This document shows, one piece after another, positions 15,109-23,332 of a stretch of DNA of 25,761 bases. The stretch is from Alphaproteobacteria bacterium. Lineage in GTDB: Bacteria; Pseudomonadota; Alphaproteobacteria; Micropepsales; Micropepsaceae. The stretch covers positions 24,192 through 49,952 of the forward strand of contig PKWC01000041.1 of the NCBI GenBank assembly GCA_003131925.1, given 5' to 3'. The notes below the pieces were generated by a model. It was not told where the DNA came from. It ran no database searches and worked only from the letters and a program-made list of their open reading frames with translations. Numbering within the stretch: position 1 is the stretch's first letter; the number at the start of each line of letters is the position of its first letter. The translations under genes and the position numbers were made by a program.

Positions 15109-15541
15109 CTACGTTTTTGGAGGATGGGCCGTAGCGGCGCTTTCAGTTGTGTTGACGCCAGCGGCGCTGGCCCAAGGGGTAAGCGCGACCAACGCATGGT
15201 TTCGAGCCCTTCCATCCGGTCTGCCCGCTGGAGGATATTTCACTCTGCACAATTCGGGTGGCACGACTGTCGAGCTGGTCGCAGCGGAAAGTCCAGCCTG
15301 CGGCATGCTGATGCTGCATCGGAGCACTGAGAGCGGCGGGGTCAGCCGCATGGAGGACGTCAAGAGCACAGCGATTCCGCCTGGCCACACGCTCGAGTTT
15401 GCGCCGGGCGGGTATCATCTCATGTGCATGGAACCCGGCGCAGCCATGTCCCCCGGCAAACATGTTCCGGTCGCGCTCATTTTCGCGGATCACAGAAGGA
15501 TCGACGTCGATTTTGACGTTAAGGGAGCGGCCGGGCAGTAA
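15101..15541 (+). CDS. Periplasmic PCu(A)C copper chaperone
   Basis: 146 residues. A signal peptide (about 1-25, ending ALAQG) directs it to the periplasm. The copper motif H(M)X10MX21HXM is met exactly: H73, M84, H106 and M108. PCu(A)C carries Cu(I) to the CuA site of cytochrome c oxidase together with SCO proteins. The start overlaps the CtaG-like stop, and a SCO gene is divergent next door, so the three genes form one functional set. Two extra cysteines (C67 and C109, the latter beside M108) are not part of the standard motif. It is convergent with ggt, six bases apart. Confidence 0.94.
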   Translation: MRNYVFGGWAVAALSVVLTPAALAQGVSATNAWFRALPSGLPAGGYFTLHNSGGTTVELVAAESPACGMLMLHRSTESGGVSRMEDVKSTAIPPGHTLEFAPGGYHLMCMEPGAAMSPGKHVPVALIFADHRRIDVDFDVKGAAGQ

Positions 15542-15547
15542 CGCGTT

Positions 15548-17326
15548 TCAATATCCGATCGCCTCTCCGTCCTTGCGCATTTCGGAGGCGCCCCAATAGA
15601 CACGATTCTTGGGGTCCCACATGATCGCCTGATAGCCGCCGAAATTTCCGCTTCCGGCGGTGATTTTGTATCCCCGGCGCGCCAGTTCGGCTTTCACCGC
15701 CGGATCGAAGCCTGATTCCATCTCGACCGTCCCGATTCCGGTTGAGGGCTCGCCGGTTGGCTCCGAACCGCCGAAGTGTCGCCACCGCGCAGCGTCGCCA
15801 GCCTCCTGCACGCCCATGCCGAAATCGATGATGTCGGTCAGGACCTGCACGTGCCCCTGCGGCTGCATGTCGCCGCCCATCAGCCCGAAGGACATGAAGG
15901 GTTGCCCGTCTCTCATCACGAAAGCCGGAATGATGGTGTGGAAGGGCCGCTTGCCCGACGCGTAGACATTGGCCGCCTTGGCGTCGAGCGAGTACAGCTC
16001 GCCGCGATCCTGGAACATGAATCCCAGGTGATCGGCGACGAGGCCCGATCCCATGCCGCGATAATTGGACTGGATCAGGGAAACCATCATCCCATCCTTG
16101 TCCGCGGCCGTGAGATAGATCGTGTCGCCATCGTTGAGCTTCGGCTCTCCGGGGCCGAATTCCCGGTTCGCATGGTGCAGATCGATCAGTCTGCGCCGCT
16201 CGGCGGCGTAAGAGTCCGACAGCAACTGCTTGATTGGCACTTTCACGAACGCCGGGTCGGCGTACCATTTCGCGAGATCTTCATAGACAAGGCGCTTGGC
16301 CTCGAGCATGGCGGTGAGCGTGTCAGCCGATCCCGCCCCCATTTTCTTCAGGTCGAATCCCTTGAGGATTTGGAGCATTTGCAAAACGGCCGCGCCCTGG
16401 CCGTTCGGCGGAAGCTCGTACACATCGTAGCCGTGATAGTTGACCGAGAGCGGCTGCACCCACTCGCCGCGATGCGCGGCAAAGTCGGCGTAACGCAGGT
16501 CTCCTCCGATGCGTTTGAAATAGGCATCGATCGTGTGCGCTATCGCGCCCTTGTAAAATACGTCGCGACCGCCCTTGGCGATTTGCGCAAGCGTGTGCGC
16601 GAGATCGGGATTACGAAAAATTTCCCCTTCGGCGGGCGTGTGCCCATTGACGAGATAGGTTGCCCGCGCATTGTCGAGCTCTTCAATCAGGGCTTTGCTC
16701 TTCTCGAATGCGGCCAAATTGCCCTTCCAGTAATGAGCAATCAGCTGCGTTACCGGAAAGCCGTTATTCGCATACGAGATGGCTGGTGCGAGATCGTCCG
16801 CAATCGGCAGCTTGCCAAATCTGTCGTGCAGCGCGAACCAGGCGTCGACAGTTCCGGGCACCGTAACTGGTAGCGAACCGACCGGCGGAATGTGGGGCTT
16901 GATCGGTTCGCCCGCCTTCGCCCACGCTGCCGTCACCTCACTGGTCAGTTTCGCAAGGTCGCGCCCCATCGGCGAACGGCCCGAGCCGTTGTAGCCGTAC
17001 AGAGATTTCGTTTTCGGGTCCCAGACGATTGCAAAGAGATCGCCGCCGATTCCGTTCAGCACGGGCTGCATCAGGCCAATGGCTGCATTCGCAGCAATTG
17101 CGGCATCCACTGCGCTGCCGCCCTTCTTGAGAATCCCGATCGCGAGTTCGGAAGCGAGCGGCTGTTCAGTGGCCACCATTCCGTGCTGCGCGAGTACGGG
17201 CGAACGTGTGGCCCATGCCGCGCCTGAATAACGGTCGCCCCGGCCAAGCTCGCCGAAAGCCGTTGTCGCCGTGAGTGTTGTTGCCATCGCGAGCGCTACT
17301 CCCGCATACCGCGCTACGAGACTCAT
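15548..17326 (-). CDS. ggt: Gamma-glutamyltransferase
   Basis: 592 residues, periplasmic. A signal peptide (about 1-25, ending TTAFG) precedes the Ntn-hydrolase precursor: PVLAQHGMVATEQPLASELAI, GGSAVDAAIAANAAIGLMQPVLNGIGGD and ELPPNGQGAAVLQMLQIL. The autoprocessing site is DGD-T402-IYLTAADKDG, where Thr402 becomes the N-terminal nucleophile of the small subunit. The enzyme hydrolyses or transfers gamma-glutamyl groups, for example from glutathione. The ATG at 17326 has GGAGG upstream and overlaps the msrA TGA (ATGA); the frame extends ten codons further, but this start is preferred. Substrate could be glutathione or another gamma-glutamyl compound. Confidence 0.92.
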   Translation of the reverse strand: MSLVARYAGVALAMATTLTATTAFGELGRGDRYSGAAWATRSPVLAQHGMVATEQPLASELAIGILKKGGSAVDAAIAANAAIGLMQPVLNGIGGDLFAIVWDPKTKSLYGYNGSGRSPMGRDLAKLTSEVTAAWAKAGEPIKPHIPPVGSLPVTVPGTVDAWFALHDRFGKLPIADDLAPAISYANNGFPVTQLIAHYWKGNLAAFEKSKALIEELDNARATYLVNGHTPAEGEIFRNPDLAHTLAQIAKGGRDVFYKGAIAHTIDAYFKRIGGDLRYADFAAHRGEWVQPLSVNYHGYDVYELPPNGQGAAVLQMLQILKGFDLKKMGAGSADTLTAMLEAKRLVYEDLAKWYADPAFVKVPIKQLLSDSYAAERRRLIDLHHANREFGPGEPKLNDGDTIYLTAADKDGMMVSLIQSNYRGMGSGLVADHLGFMFQDRGELYSLDAKAANVYASGKRPFHTIIPAFVMRDGQPFMSFGLMGGDMQPQGHVQVLTDIIDFGMGVQEAGDAARWRHFGGSEPTGEPSTGIGTVEMESGFDPAVKAELARRGYKITAGSGNFGGYQAIMWDPKNRVYWGASEMRKDGEAIGY

Positions 17327-17805
17327 AGTTCCTCCGCCATGCGGATGTGGCACGATGGAAGGCCATTCTTCTCGAAATAACGCTGGTGATAGTCCTCAGC
17401 GGGCCAAAAGGCGGGCGCGGACTCGATCGTGGTGACGACCGGCTTCTTGAAGCGGCCGGTGAGCGCCTCTTTCTTCGCGCGCGCAGCCCTTTCCTGCTCA
17501 GGCGAGTGCACGAAGATGACGGAACGGTATTGTGTTCCCACATCCGGTCCCTGGCGGTTGAGCTGCGTGGGATCGTGATTCTTGAAGAACACGTCGAGGA
17601 GTTTGTCATAGGAAACTTTCGCCGGATCGAAGGTGACCTGCACCACCTCCGCGTGACCCGTACGGGAGCTGCATACGTCCCGGTATGACGGGCTCGCCGC
17701 ATGTCCGCCTGCGTAGCCGCTGACGGCGTCCGTCACGCCGGGCACCTCGCGGAAAAAGGACTCCACCCCCCAGAAGCAACCCGCTCCAAACGTGGCCTGT
17801 TCCAT
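17323..17805 (-). CDS. msrA: Peptide-methionine (S)-S-oxide reductase
   Basis: 160 residues. GCFWG (9-13) carries the catalytic Cys10, followed by EVPGVTDAVSGYAGG, SYRDVCSSRTGHAEVVQVTFDP and the FFKNHDPTQLNRQGPDVGTQYRS segment. These are the MsrA signatures. A further Cys near the C terminus (LPSCHIRM) may be a resolving Cys. It reduces methionine-S-sulfoxide in oxidised proteins using thioredoxin. An AGGGAG ribosome-binding site precedes the ATG. No signal peptide, so it is cytoplasmic. Its stop overlaps the ggt start. Confidence 0.95.
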   Translation of the reverse strand: MEQATFGAGCFWGVESFFREVPGVTDAVSGYAGGHAASPSYRDVCSSRTGHAEVVQVTFDPAKVSYDKLLDVFFKNHDPTQLNRQGPDVGTQYRSVIFVHSPEQERAARAKKEALTGRFKKPVVTTIESAPAFWPAEDYHQRYFEKNGLPSCHIRMAEEL

Positions 17806-17932
17806 GTCGATCTCCCTGACGGCAAACCAATATAGTACTGATACGCAGCAAACGAGAGCGAATTGACCTCCGCCGCACGCGAGCCTAAGTCCGGCAAGGG
17901 CTTCGGTTCACGGCTGGCGAGAAACGCCTGAC

Positions 17933-19054
17933 ATGAAAGTTGTTGTCATCGGCGGCGGAGTCGCAGGGCTCGGAATCGGATGGCGCCTTGCGCAGCGTGG
18001 CGTCCAGGTGGTTGTTCTGGAACGCGCGCAGCCCGGCCGCGGCGCGACATGGGCCTCGGCCGGGCTGATAACGGCGACAGAAGACAAAGCCGAAGGGGCT
18101 GGCCGGGAAGCCCGCTTTGCGCAGCGTTCGGCACGACTGTGGCCGGAGTTTGCCACGGAAATCGAGCGGGAAAGCGGGCGCGGCATCGCCTACCGGGTCG
18201 ACGGCAGGCTTGTTGTTGCGCAAACTGCGGAAATGTATGCGGCGCTGGCTGCGCAGGCTGAACTCGGAGCCGGCCAGATGCTTGCGCCCGAAGCCGCGCA
18301 CGAGATCGAACCGAGACTCGCTACCGATCTGGCAGGCGCATTGTGGGACAAGCACGATGCCCGCGTGGATAATCGTGCGCTCGGCCCTGCGCTTGCGGTA
18401 TGCTTCGTGAAAGCCGGCGGCTCGCTACTTCTCAATGAGACGGTTGTGCGCTTTGAAAGCGACGGGGAGCGGATCTGCGGGGCCAGGACTCCGTTCACGC
18501 TGCATCAGGCCGATGCCTATGTTCTCGCCGCAGGCGCGTGGACTGCAGGCATCGAGGGACTGCCGCGCGAAGCGGTGCCGCCGGTCTTTCCGGTCAAGGG
18601 CGAGATGCTGGCGCTGCAACCGCCGGCCGGTGAATCTCCTCCGCAGATTTCTATCGGAGGCCACGATGTGTACCTTGTCACGCAGCGCGACCGCTTGCTC
18701 GTTGGCGCGACGGTTTCGTACGTGGGCTTCAACACAGGTCTGACCGAAGCGGCGGCGCGATGGCTGATCGATCGGGCGGTGGCGCTGATACCGTCGCTTC
18801 GTGATTGGTCCGTCGTCGAACATTGGGCGGGATTGCGGCCTGGCTCGCCCGACGACCTGCCGCTGTTGGGGGGGAGCGCGATGGATGGCCTCTTCATCGC
18901 CTCGGGACAATACCGCAACGGCATCCTGTTTGCGCCCGCGGTCGCCGATGCAATGCGTGCGATTCTGCTTGGCGAGACCGTTCCGCCCGATATCAGCGCC
19001 TTCGATCCGCGCAGGTTCGGAGCTGGTGCTGCGAAGGATCAGGAGCCTGGATAG
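17933..19054 (+). CDS. thiO: Glycine oxidase ThiO-like FAD-dependent oxidoreductase
   Basis: 373 residues of the DAO fold. GGGVAGLGIGWRLAQRG binds FAD at the N terminus, and the C-terminal part has WAGLRPGSPDDLPLLGG and ASGQYRNGILFAPAVADAM, typical of ThiO-type glycine oxidase. ThiO oxidises glycine to the imine used in thiazole formation for thiamine. No thiS, thiG or thiE genes adjoin, so another primary amine or D-amino acid substrate remains possible. Only four bases separate its stop from the HIT gene. It is divergent from msrA across 127 bases. Confidence 0.75.
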   Translation: MKVVVIGGGVAGLGIGWRLAQRGVQVVVLERAQPGRGATWASAGLITATEDKAEGAGREARFAQRSARLWPEFATEIERESGRGIAYRVDGRLVVAQTAEMYAALAAQAELGAGQMLAPEAAHEIEPRLATDLAGALWDKHDARVDNRALGPALAVCFVKAGGSLLLNETVVRFESDGERICGARTPFTLHQADAYVLAAGAWTAGIEGLPREAVPPVFPVKGEMLALQPPAGESPPQISIGGHDVYLVTQRDRLLVGATVSYVGFNTGLTEAAARWLIDRAVALIPSLRDWSVVEHWAGLRPGSPDDLPLLGGSAMDGLFIASGQYRNGILFAPAVADAMRAILLGETVPPDISAFDPRRFGAGAAKDQEPG

Positions 19055-19058
19055 GCAT

Positions 19059-19463
19059 ATGGCGGTGTTTCAGCTACACGAACGCCTTGCCGCGGAAAGC
19101 TGTGTTGTCGGCGATTGGACGCTGTCGCGGCTGCTGCTCGCCGACGATGCGCGATTTCCCTGGCTGATCCTCGTTCCGCGCCGCGCGAGGATTTCGGAGA
19201 TTCAGGAACTCGATCCATCGGATCGGTCCATACTGATGGAGGAAATCACCCGTGTCAGCATCGGGCTTCGAAAAATAACTGGGGCCACGAAAATCAATGT
19301 CGGAGCACTCGGTAATGTCGTCGCCCAATTGCACGTCCACATCGTCGCCCGGCATCCAGGCGATGCCGCGTGGCCCGGACCAGTCTGGGGGCATGGCGCG
19401 CCATTGCGCTACGGATCATCTGTCCGCGACAATTTCATCGAAAATCTGCGCCGCGGACTTTGA
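19059..19463 (+). CDS. HIT-domain nucleotide hydrolase-like protein
   Basis: 134 residues. The ATG at 19059, four bases after the thiO-like stop, gives the standard N terminus (MAVFQLHERLAAES); the frame is open far upstream only by chance. The catalytic motif reads QLHVHIVARHPGDAAWPGPVWG. It has the HxH pair but a Val where the third His of the HIT motif usually stands. Relatives split dinucleoside polyphosphates or nucleoside phosphoramidates. WPRF-like context (FPWLILVPRRARISEI) supports the family. It is likely co-transcribed with the oxidase upstream and possibly with the Nudix gene downstream (107-base gap). Confidence 0.87.
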   Translation: MAVFQLHERLAAESCVVGDWTLSRLLLADDARFPWLILVPRRARISEIQELDPSDRSILMEEITRVSIGLRKITGATKINVGALGNVVAQLHVHIVARHPGDAAWPGPVWGHGAPLRYGSSVRDNFIENLRRGL

Positions 19464-19570
19464 CGGCACAAAGCCGGTCCCAGCGGAAGCCGTGGAATAA
19501 GACGCTTCATGCCAAAGAGATTTCGATTTCATCGATTGCTGCGCTAGGCTTGGCAAATTGGCGAGGAATC

Positions 19571-20368
19571 ATGACGGATAGAACATTGCGGGAGGAGGTT
19601 ATTCCAGTTCCCGCCGCAACGATGCTGCTTGCGCGTGATGGCAGCGACGGCATCGAAGTTTTCATGGTGAAGCGCCACCATGAAATGGGGTTTGCGGCCG
19701 GTGCGCTGGTGTTCCCGGGCGGAAAAGCGTGTCGCGAGGATTTCGACCTCAGCCTCGCCGATCGCATGGACGGTGTATCCGACTGGTCGCCGCACATGAG
19801 GGCCGTCGCCGTTGCGGCGATCCGCGAGGCGTTCGAGGAAGCCGGCGTTCTGCTCGCGCGCGATTGCGACACGGGGAAGATCGTGGCCAGCGAACGGCTG
19901 GCTGCTCTCGATCCGTATCGCGAGAACATTGAGAACGCCCGAACCAGCCTTGGCGAGATGCTTCGAACCGAGCGGCTAACGCTGGCGTGCGACGAGCTGG
20001 TTCACTTCGCACATTGGATTACACCGAAATCGATGCCGAAACGCTTCGATACGCATTTCTTTCTCGCCCGCGCGCCGGCGGGGCACGCGGGCCGGCATGA
20101 CGGCCGCGAGTCGGTGGATTCCCTATGGGCGCGGCCGGACGAGGCTATCGCGATGCGAAGACAATGGAACATCATGTTTCCGACGAAGCTCAATCTCATG
20201 AAACTTGCGAAAGCGCGAACGGTGGCCGAAGCGCTGGCCGCCGCGCGTGGCGCGCCGCCGCAGACCGTCGAGCCCTGGCTTGAAGACGGGCCCGAAGGCA
20301 AGCATTTTCGCATCCGTGACGACGCGGGCTACGAAACGACACGGATTGCGGTGGGCGACGAAAGATAA
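19571..20368 (+). CDS. Nudix hydrolase, NUDT19-like
   Basis: 265 residues. The start at 19571 follows GAGGA; the upstream open frame (from 19370) overlaps the HIT gene and is rejected. The Nudix box is split: FPGGK (with the box Gly) is separated by about 30 residues from AAIREAFEEAGVLLA, which holds the REUXEEXGU acids. This insertion is typical of NUDT19/RP2-type enzymes, which cleave CoA or acyl-CoA diphosphate bonds. A CoA-type substrate is therefore probable, though NADH or another diphosphate cannot be excluded. The HFAHWITPKSMPKRFDTHFFLA segment also matches that subfamily. It is convergent with nadK. Confidence 0.87.
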   Translation: MTDRTLREEVIPVPAATMLLARDGSDGIEVFMVKRHHEMGFAAGALVFPGGKACREDFDLSLADRMDGVSDWSPHMRAVAVAAIREAFEEAGVLLARDCDTGKIVASERLAALDPYRENIENARTSLGEMLRTERLTLACDELVHFAHWITPKSMPKRFDTHFFLARAPAGHAGRHDGRESVDSLWARPDEAIAMRRQWNIMFPTKLNLMKLAKARTVAEALAAARGAPPQTVEPWLEDGPEGKHFRIRDDAGYETTRIAVGDER

Positions 20369-20398
20369 GCGAGGCCTGACTGCCCTGGCGAAGGCGAA

Positions 20399-21163
20399 TC
20401 AGTCGACGAACTGTTCGGCCAGAATCCTCTCATCGAGGTTGTGTCCCTGATCGAACAACATCGTCATGGTGATCGAGCGATCCTCGGCTACGTCGACCGT
20501 GTGCACGTCGCGGACCTCAAGATCGTCCGCGACCGCGCTGACGGGCCGCTTGTCACCTTCCAGCATTTCGAAGCGGGTGCGGGCGCGATGCGACAGCAGG
20601 GCGCCGTGCCAGCGGCGCGGCCGGAAGGCGCTGATCGGCGTCAACGCCAGCAGATCGGCATCGATGGGCAGGATCGGTCCGTGTGCGGACAGATTGTAGG
20701 CAGTGCTGCCGGCGGGCGACGATATCAGAACCCCATCGCAGATCAGTTCGGCGATCCGGGGTTTGTCATCGACAAGAATGCGGATTTTCGCGGCCTGCCG
20801 CGTCTCGCGCAAAAGGGAAACTTCGTTAAACGCCAGCGCCTCGACCTTTTTGCCTGCGCGTGTCACGGCGTGCATGCGCAGCGGATGGATTTTCGCGGAC
20901 TCCGCCGCGTCCAGCCGTTCGTGCAGCTGTTCCTCGCGGTATTCGTTCATCAGAAATCCGATCGAACCGAAATTCATGCCGTAGATGGGCCGGTTGCGAT
21001 CGACAAATGCATGCAGGGTCTGAAGCATGAAGCCGTCACCGCCCAGAGCGACGACAATCTCGGCATCATCCGCGCCTGCATCGCCGTAGGACCGGCGCAT
21101 GCACTGGAGCGCCTCCTGCGCTTCAGCCGCGTCGGAGGCCGTGAAGTGCAGGGACCGCGGCAC
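20399..21163 (-). CDS. nadK: NAD kinase
   Basis: 254 residues. LGGDGFMLQTLH (GGDG motif), GMNFGSIGFLMNEY, FNEVSLLRETRQAAKI and SSPAGSTAYNLSAHGPI are standard NadK features, in order and with bacterial length. It phosphorylates NAD to NADP with ATP or polyphosphate in the cytoplasm. The start is GTG at 21163, four bases after the moaA stop; its GGAGG ribosome-binding site lies inside the last codons of moaA, so expression is probably coupled to moaA. The nearby nadABC and NadQ-like genes make it the second NAD-linked unit of the window, but no copy of the nadA-type dyad is seen before it. Confidence 0.95.
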   Translation of the reverse strand: MPRSLHFTASDAAEAQEALQCMRRSYGDAGADDAEIVVALGGDGFMLQTLHAFVDRNRPIYGMNFGSIGFLMNEYREEQLHERLDAAESAKIHPLRMHAVTRAGKKVEALAFNEVSLLRETRQAAKIRILVDDKPRIAELICDGVLISSPAGSTAYNLSAHGPILPIDADLLALTPISAFRPRRWHGALLSHRARTRFEMLEGDKRPVSAVADDLEVRDVHTVDVAEDRSITMTMLFDQGHNLDERILAEQFVD

Positions 21164-21167
21164 GGGA

Positions 21168-22154
21168 TCAGCCTCCGGTCACCGACATGGGTCTGGCAAG
21201 AGCGGGAGTTTTGTGGCGCCGGTCAATGATGAAATCATGACCTCTCGGCTTGCGCGCGATCGCCGCGTCGATGGCGCGGTCGAGCAATGCATCGTCCTGT
21301 GATAAACGGAGGGGGGAGCGCAGATCCGCGCTATCGGACTGGCCGAGACACATATAAAGCATCCCGGTACAGGTCAGACGAACGCGGTTGCAGCTTTCGC
21401 AGAAATTATGAGTGAGAGGCGTGATGAAGCCGAGCCTGCCACCGGTTTCGGCCACGCGTGCATAGCGCGCCGGTCCCCCGGTGCGGAATTCGCTTTCCTC
21501 CAGCGTGTATCGTCGCGCAAGCCTGGCGCGAACGATCGATAGCGGCAAATATTGCCCGACGCGGTCGCCGTCGATCTCCCCGAGAGGCATTGTCTCGATC
21601 AGCGTCAAACCCATTCCCCGCCCATGCGCCCACTCGAGCATGGACTCGATTTCTTCCTCGTTCACATCCTTGAGCGCGACCATGTTGATCTTGATTTCCA
21701 GCCCGACGCTCTGCGCCGCGTCGATGCCGGAGAGCACTTTTGAAAGGTCGCCCCGGCGGGTGATGCTGCGGAATTTGTCCGCGTCGCGCGTGTCGAGCGA
21801 GACGTTGACGCGGTGGAGGCCGGCGGCGCGAAGATCCTTGGCGAAGCGCGCAAGCTGGCTGCCATTGGTTGTCATCGTGAGTTCGCGCAGACCTCGCCCC
21901 ACCTCCGCCCCGAGGCGGCTGATGAGCCGCAGGATGTCGCGGCGCACGAGAGGCTCACCGCCGGTGAGGCGGATTCGCTCCACGCCCTTGCGCATGAAAG
22001 CGCGGCACAGGCGTTCCAGCTCTTCGAGCGTCAGGAGTTCGGCCCGCGGCAGAAAGTCCATGTGTTCCGGCATGCAGTAGACGCAGCGGAAATCGCAACG
22101 GTCGGTAACGGAGACCCGCAGATACGTGACGTGCCGCCCGAAGGGATCGATCAT
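21168..22154 (-). CDS. moaA: GTP 3',8-cyclase
   Basis: A 328-residue radical-SAM enzyme, first in molybdenum cofactor synthesis. The N-terminal [4Fe-4S] motif is C20-X3-C24-X2-C27 in TDRCDFRCVYCMPE, with LTGGEPLVRRDI behind it. The C-terminal cluster cysteines are in NFCESCNRVRLTCTGMLYMCLG, and the protein ends in Gly-Gly, needed for activity. MTTNGSQLARFAKDLRAAGLHRVNVSLDT is also conserved. The ATG at 22154 has only a weak ribosome-binding site. It is followed by nadK on the same strand. A molybdenum hydroxylase gene starts about 2.7 kb away, but the two are not in one operon. Confidence 0.96.
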   Translation of the reverse strand: MIDPFGRHVTYLRVSVTDRCDFRCVYCMPEHMDFLPRAELLTLEELERLCRAFMRKGVERIRLTGGEPLVRRDILRLISRLGAEVGRGLRELTMTTNGSQLARFAKDLRAAGLHRVNVSLDTRDADKFRSITRRGDLSKVLSGIDAAQSVGLEIKINMVALKDVNEEEIESMLEWAHGRGMGLTLIETMPLGEIDGDRVGQYLPLSIVRARLARRYTLEESEFRTGGPARYARVAETGGRLGFITPLTHNFCESCNRVRLTCTGMLYMCLGQSDSADLRSPLRLSQDDALLDRAIDAAIARKPRGHDFIIDRRHKTPALARPMSVTGG

Positions 22155-22199
22155 CCAGGCAGTGTACAGGCTTTCGTCAGGGTCTTAAATTGGCAATTA

Positions 22200-23228
22200 T
22201 CAGGAACAGGCGTGAAGACGGGCAAAGGCTTCCGGCTTCGGTAATGCAAACAGGCTGTCGAGGGCTGCCGGTTGGCCGGAACCAGACTGTCGAGGACCGG
22301 CGCGGCGTTTCGTGGACAATCCCCAGACGGTTTGAAAAACGCTACGGTCTATGCCGACGGCACGGCACGCCAGAGCCATGCCTTGCAGGTCGCTCGCATA
22401 AAACGCAGCGCGGAATTCCTCAAGTTCCAGGTCGAGCAATCTGGCGAAGGCCATATCGAACAACTCGGTCTGCCCTTGCAGGAGCACGCGCATGAGAAAT
22501 CCCGCCCCCAACTGTCCGGCGACCGCCAATTTGTCGATGAGCTTGCAGGCGTTGCCCGATGCTTCCGACGAGTCATTCGGTCTCGTCAGAATTCGGCCCT
22601 TTTCGGACAGGTTCCTTGTGGCCGCCGGCAACCTTTCGCGTATTTTTGTCCAAAGAACCTCGGGAAGGTCGGTCCGCCTGGTAAGTGGCTCCCGCAGGCT
22701 CTCGAATCGAAGCGATTTTTTGGCCACGATTTCGAAGGTCGTGCTGGAGATTTGTGCGGTCGAGTTGTGAACGAGGGCCAAAAGCACGCATTCTTCGTCG
22801 CTTTTTGCGAGCGCTGCCGCGACCCGCTCGCCGATTCCCGCGCGTTGCGCGCATAGAATCTTGCGGGTGACATCGGCGCGAGCGATTAGTGCCAGGAGAT
22901 TATCCTCGTCGAGCGTCGCACTGCGCAAAATGAGCGGTACCGCGATCTCTATGCTGTCATCGACGAGGTGTAGAACAAGTTCGAGGGGAACTGTCGGATC
23001 GTCGGCGATGCGCTCCGCCATCATAAGTCGTTGCGCGGCATCGACGGCGCCCGCCAGACGCCGGAGAATATCGCGCATCAGCGAGCGTTCGCGCGCATGC
23101 AGACCGGACGCCTGATTGGAGAAAAGCGTCGCGACCGAGAGCCAGATCGCGCTTTGCTTGCGTGGATTTAGGGCGAGCGCAGGCACGCGGCTCGCCTCGT
23201 CGAGACTTCTCGCAAGAATGCCCAACAC
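22200..23228 (-). CDS. DUF2336 protein
   Basis: About 342 residues, mostly helical and rich in Leu and Ala, without signal peptide or TM segments. Stretches such as DILRRLAGAVDAAQRLMMAERIADDPTVPLELVLHLVDDSIEIAVPLILRS and RADLPEVLWTKIRERL-like repeats match alphaproteobacterial DUF2336 proteins; their function is unknown. The frame is open to a GTG at 23285, but no ribosome-binding site lies there. A GTG at 23228 (VLGILARSLDEASR) behind GCGGGG fits the usual family N terminus better; TTG at 23225 is also possible. A CtrA box lies upstream. Start uncertain, gene identity fairly sure. Confidence 0.75.
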   Translation of the reverse strand: MLGILARSLDEASRVPALALNPRKQSAIWLSVATLFSNQASGLHARERSLMRDILRRLAGAVDAAQRLMMAERIADDPTVPLELVLHLVDDSIEIAVPLILRSATLDEDNLLALIARADVTRKILCAQRAGIGERVAAALAKSDEECVLLALVHNSTAQISSTTFEIVAKKSLRFESLREPLTRRTDLPEVLWTKIRERLPAATRNLSEKGRILTRPNDSSEASGNACKLIDKLAVAGQLGAGFLMRVLLQGQTELFDMAFARLLDLELEEFRAAFYASDLQGMALACRAVGIDRSVFQTVWGLSTKRRAGPRQSGSGQPAALDSLFALPKPEAFARLHACS

Positions 23229-23286
23229 ACACCCCGCTGCCCGGCAGCTTTCTGCCGCGCCCCATGGCCAAGTTATGCAAAGCACG

Positions 23287-23301
23287 TTAACAAGATATTA
23301 A
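23287..23301. promoter_or_regulatory. Canonical CtrA box between the DUF2336 gene and glpK
   Basis: On the minus strand it reads TTAA-TATCTTG-TTAAC, an exact match to the TTAA-N7-TTAAC consensus of the cell-cycle regulator CtrA. It faces the DUF2336 gene, about 59 bases upstream of its preferred start, and overlaps a 10-bp palindrome ATATTAATAT (23295-23304). The same stretch lies 32 bases before the glpK start. CtrA boxes of this form are established in Caulobacter and relatives; occupancy here is inferred. Confidence 0.5.
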
Positions 23302-23332
23302 TATGAACGATTGCTAAGCATCGCGAATCGAC

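Noticed and set aside
15776..16873. A 365-codon open frame opposite ggt
   Set aside because: No homology is visible, and the ggt frame is complete with a signal peptide and processing site.
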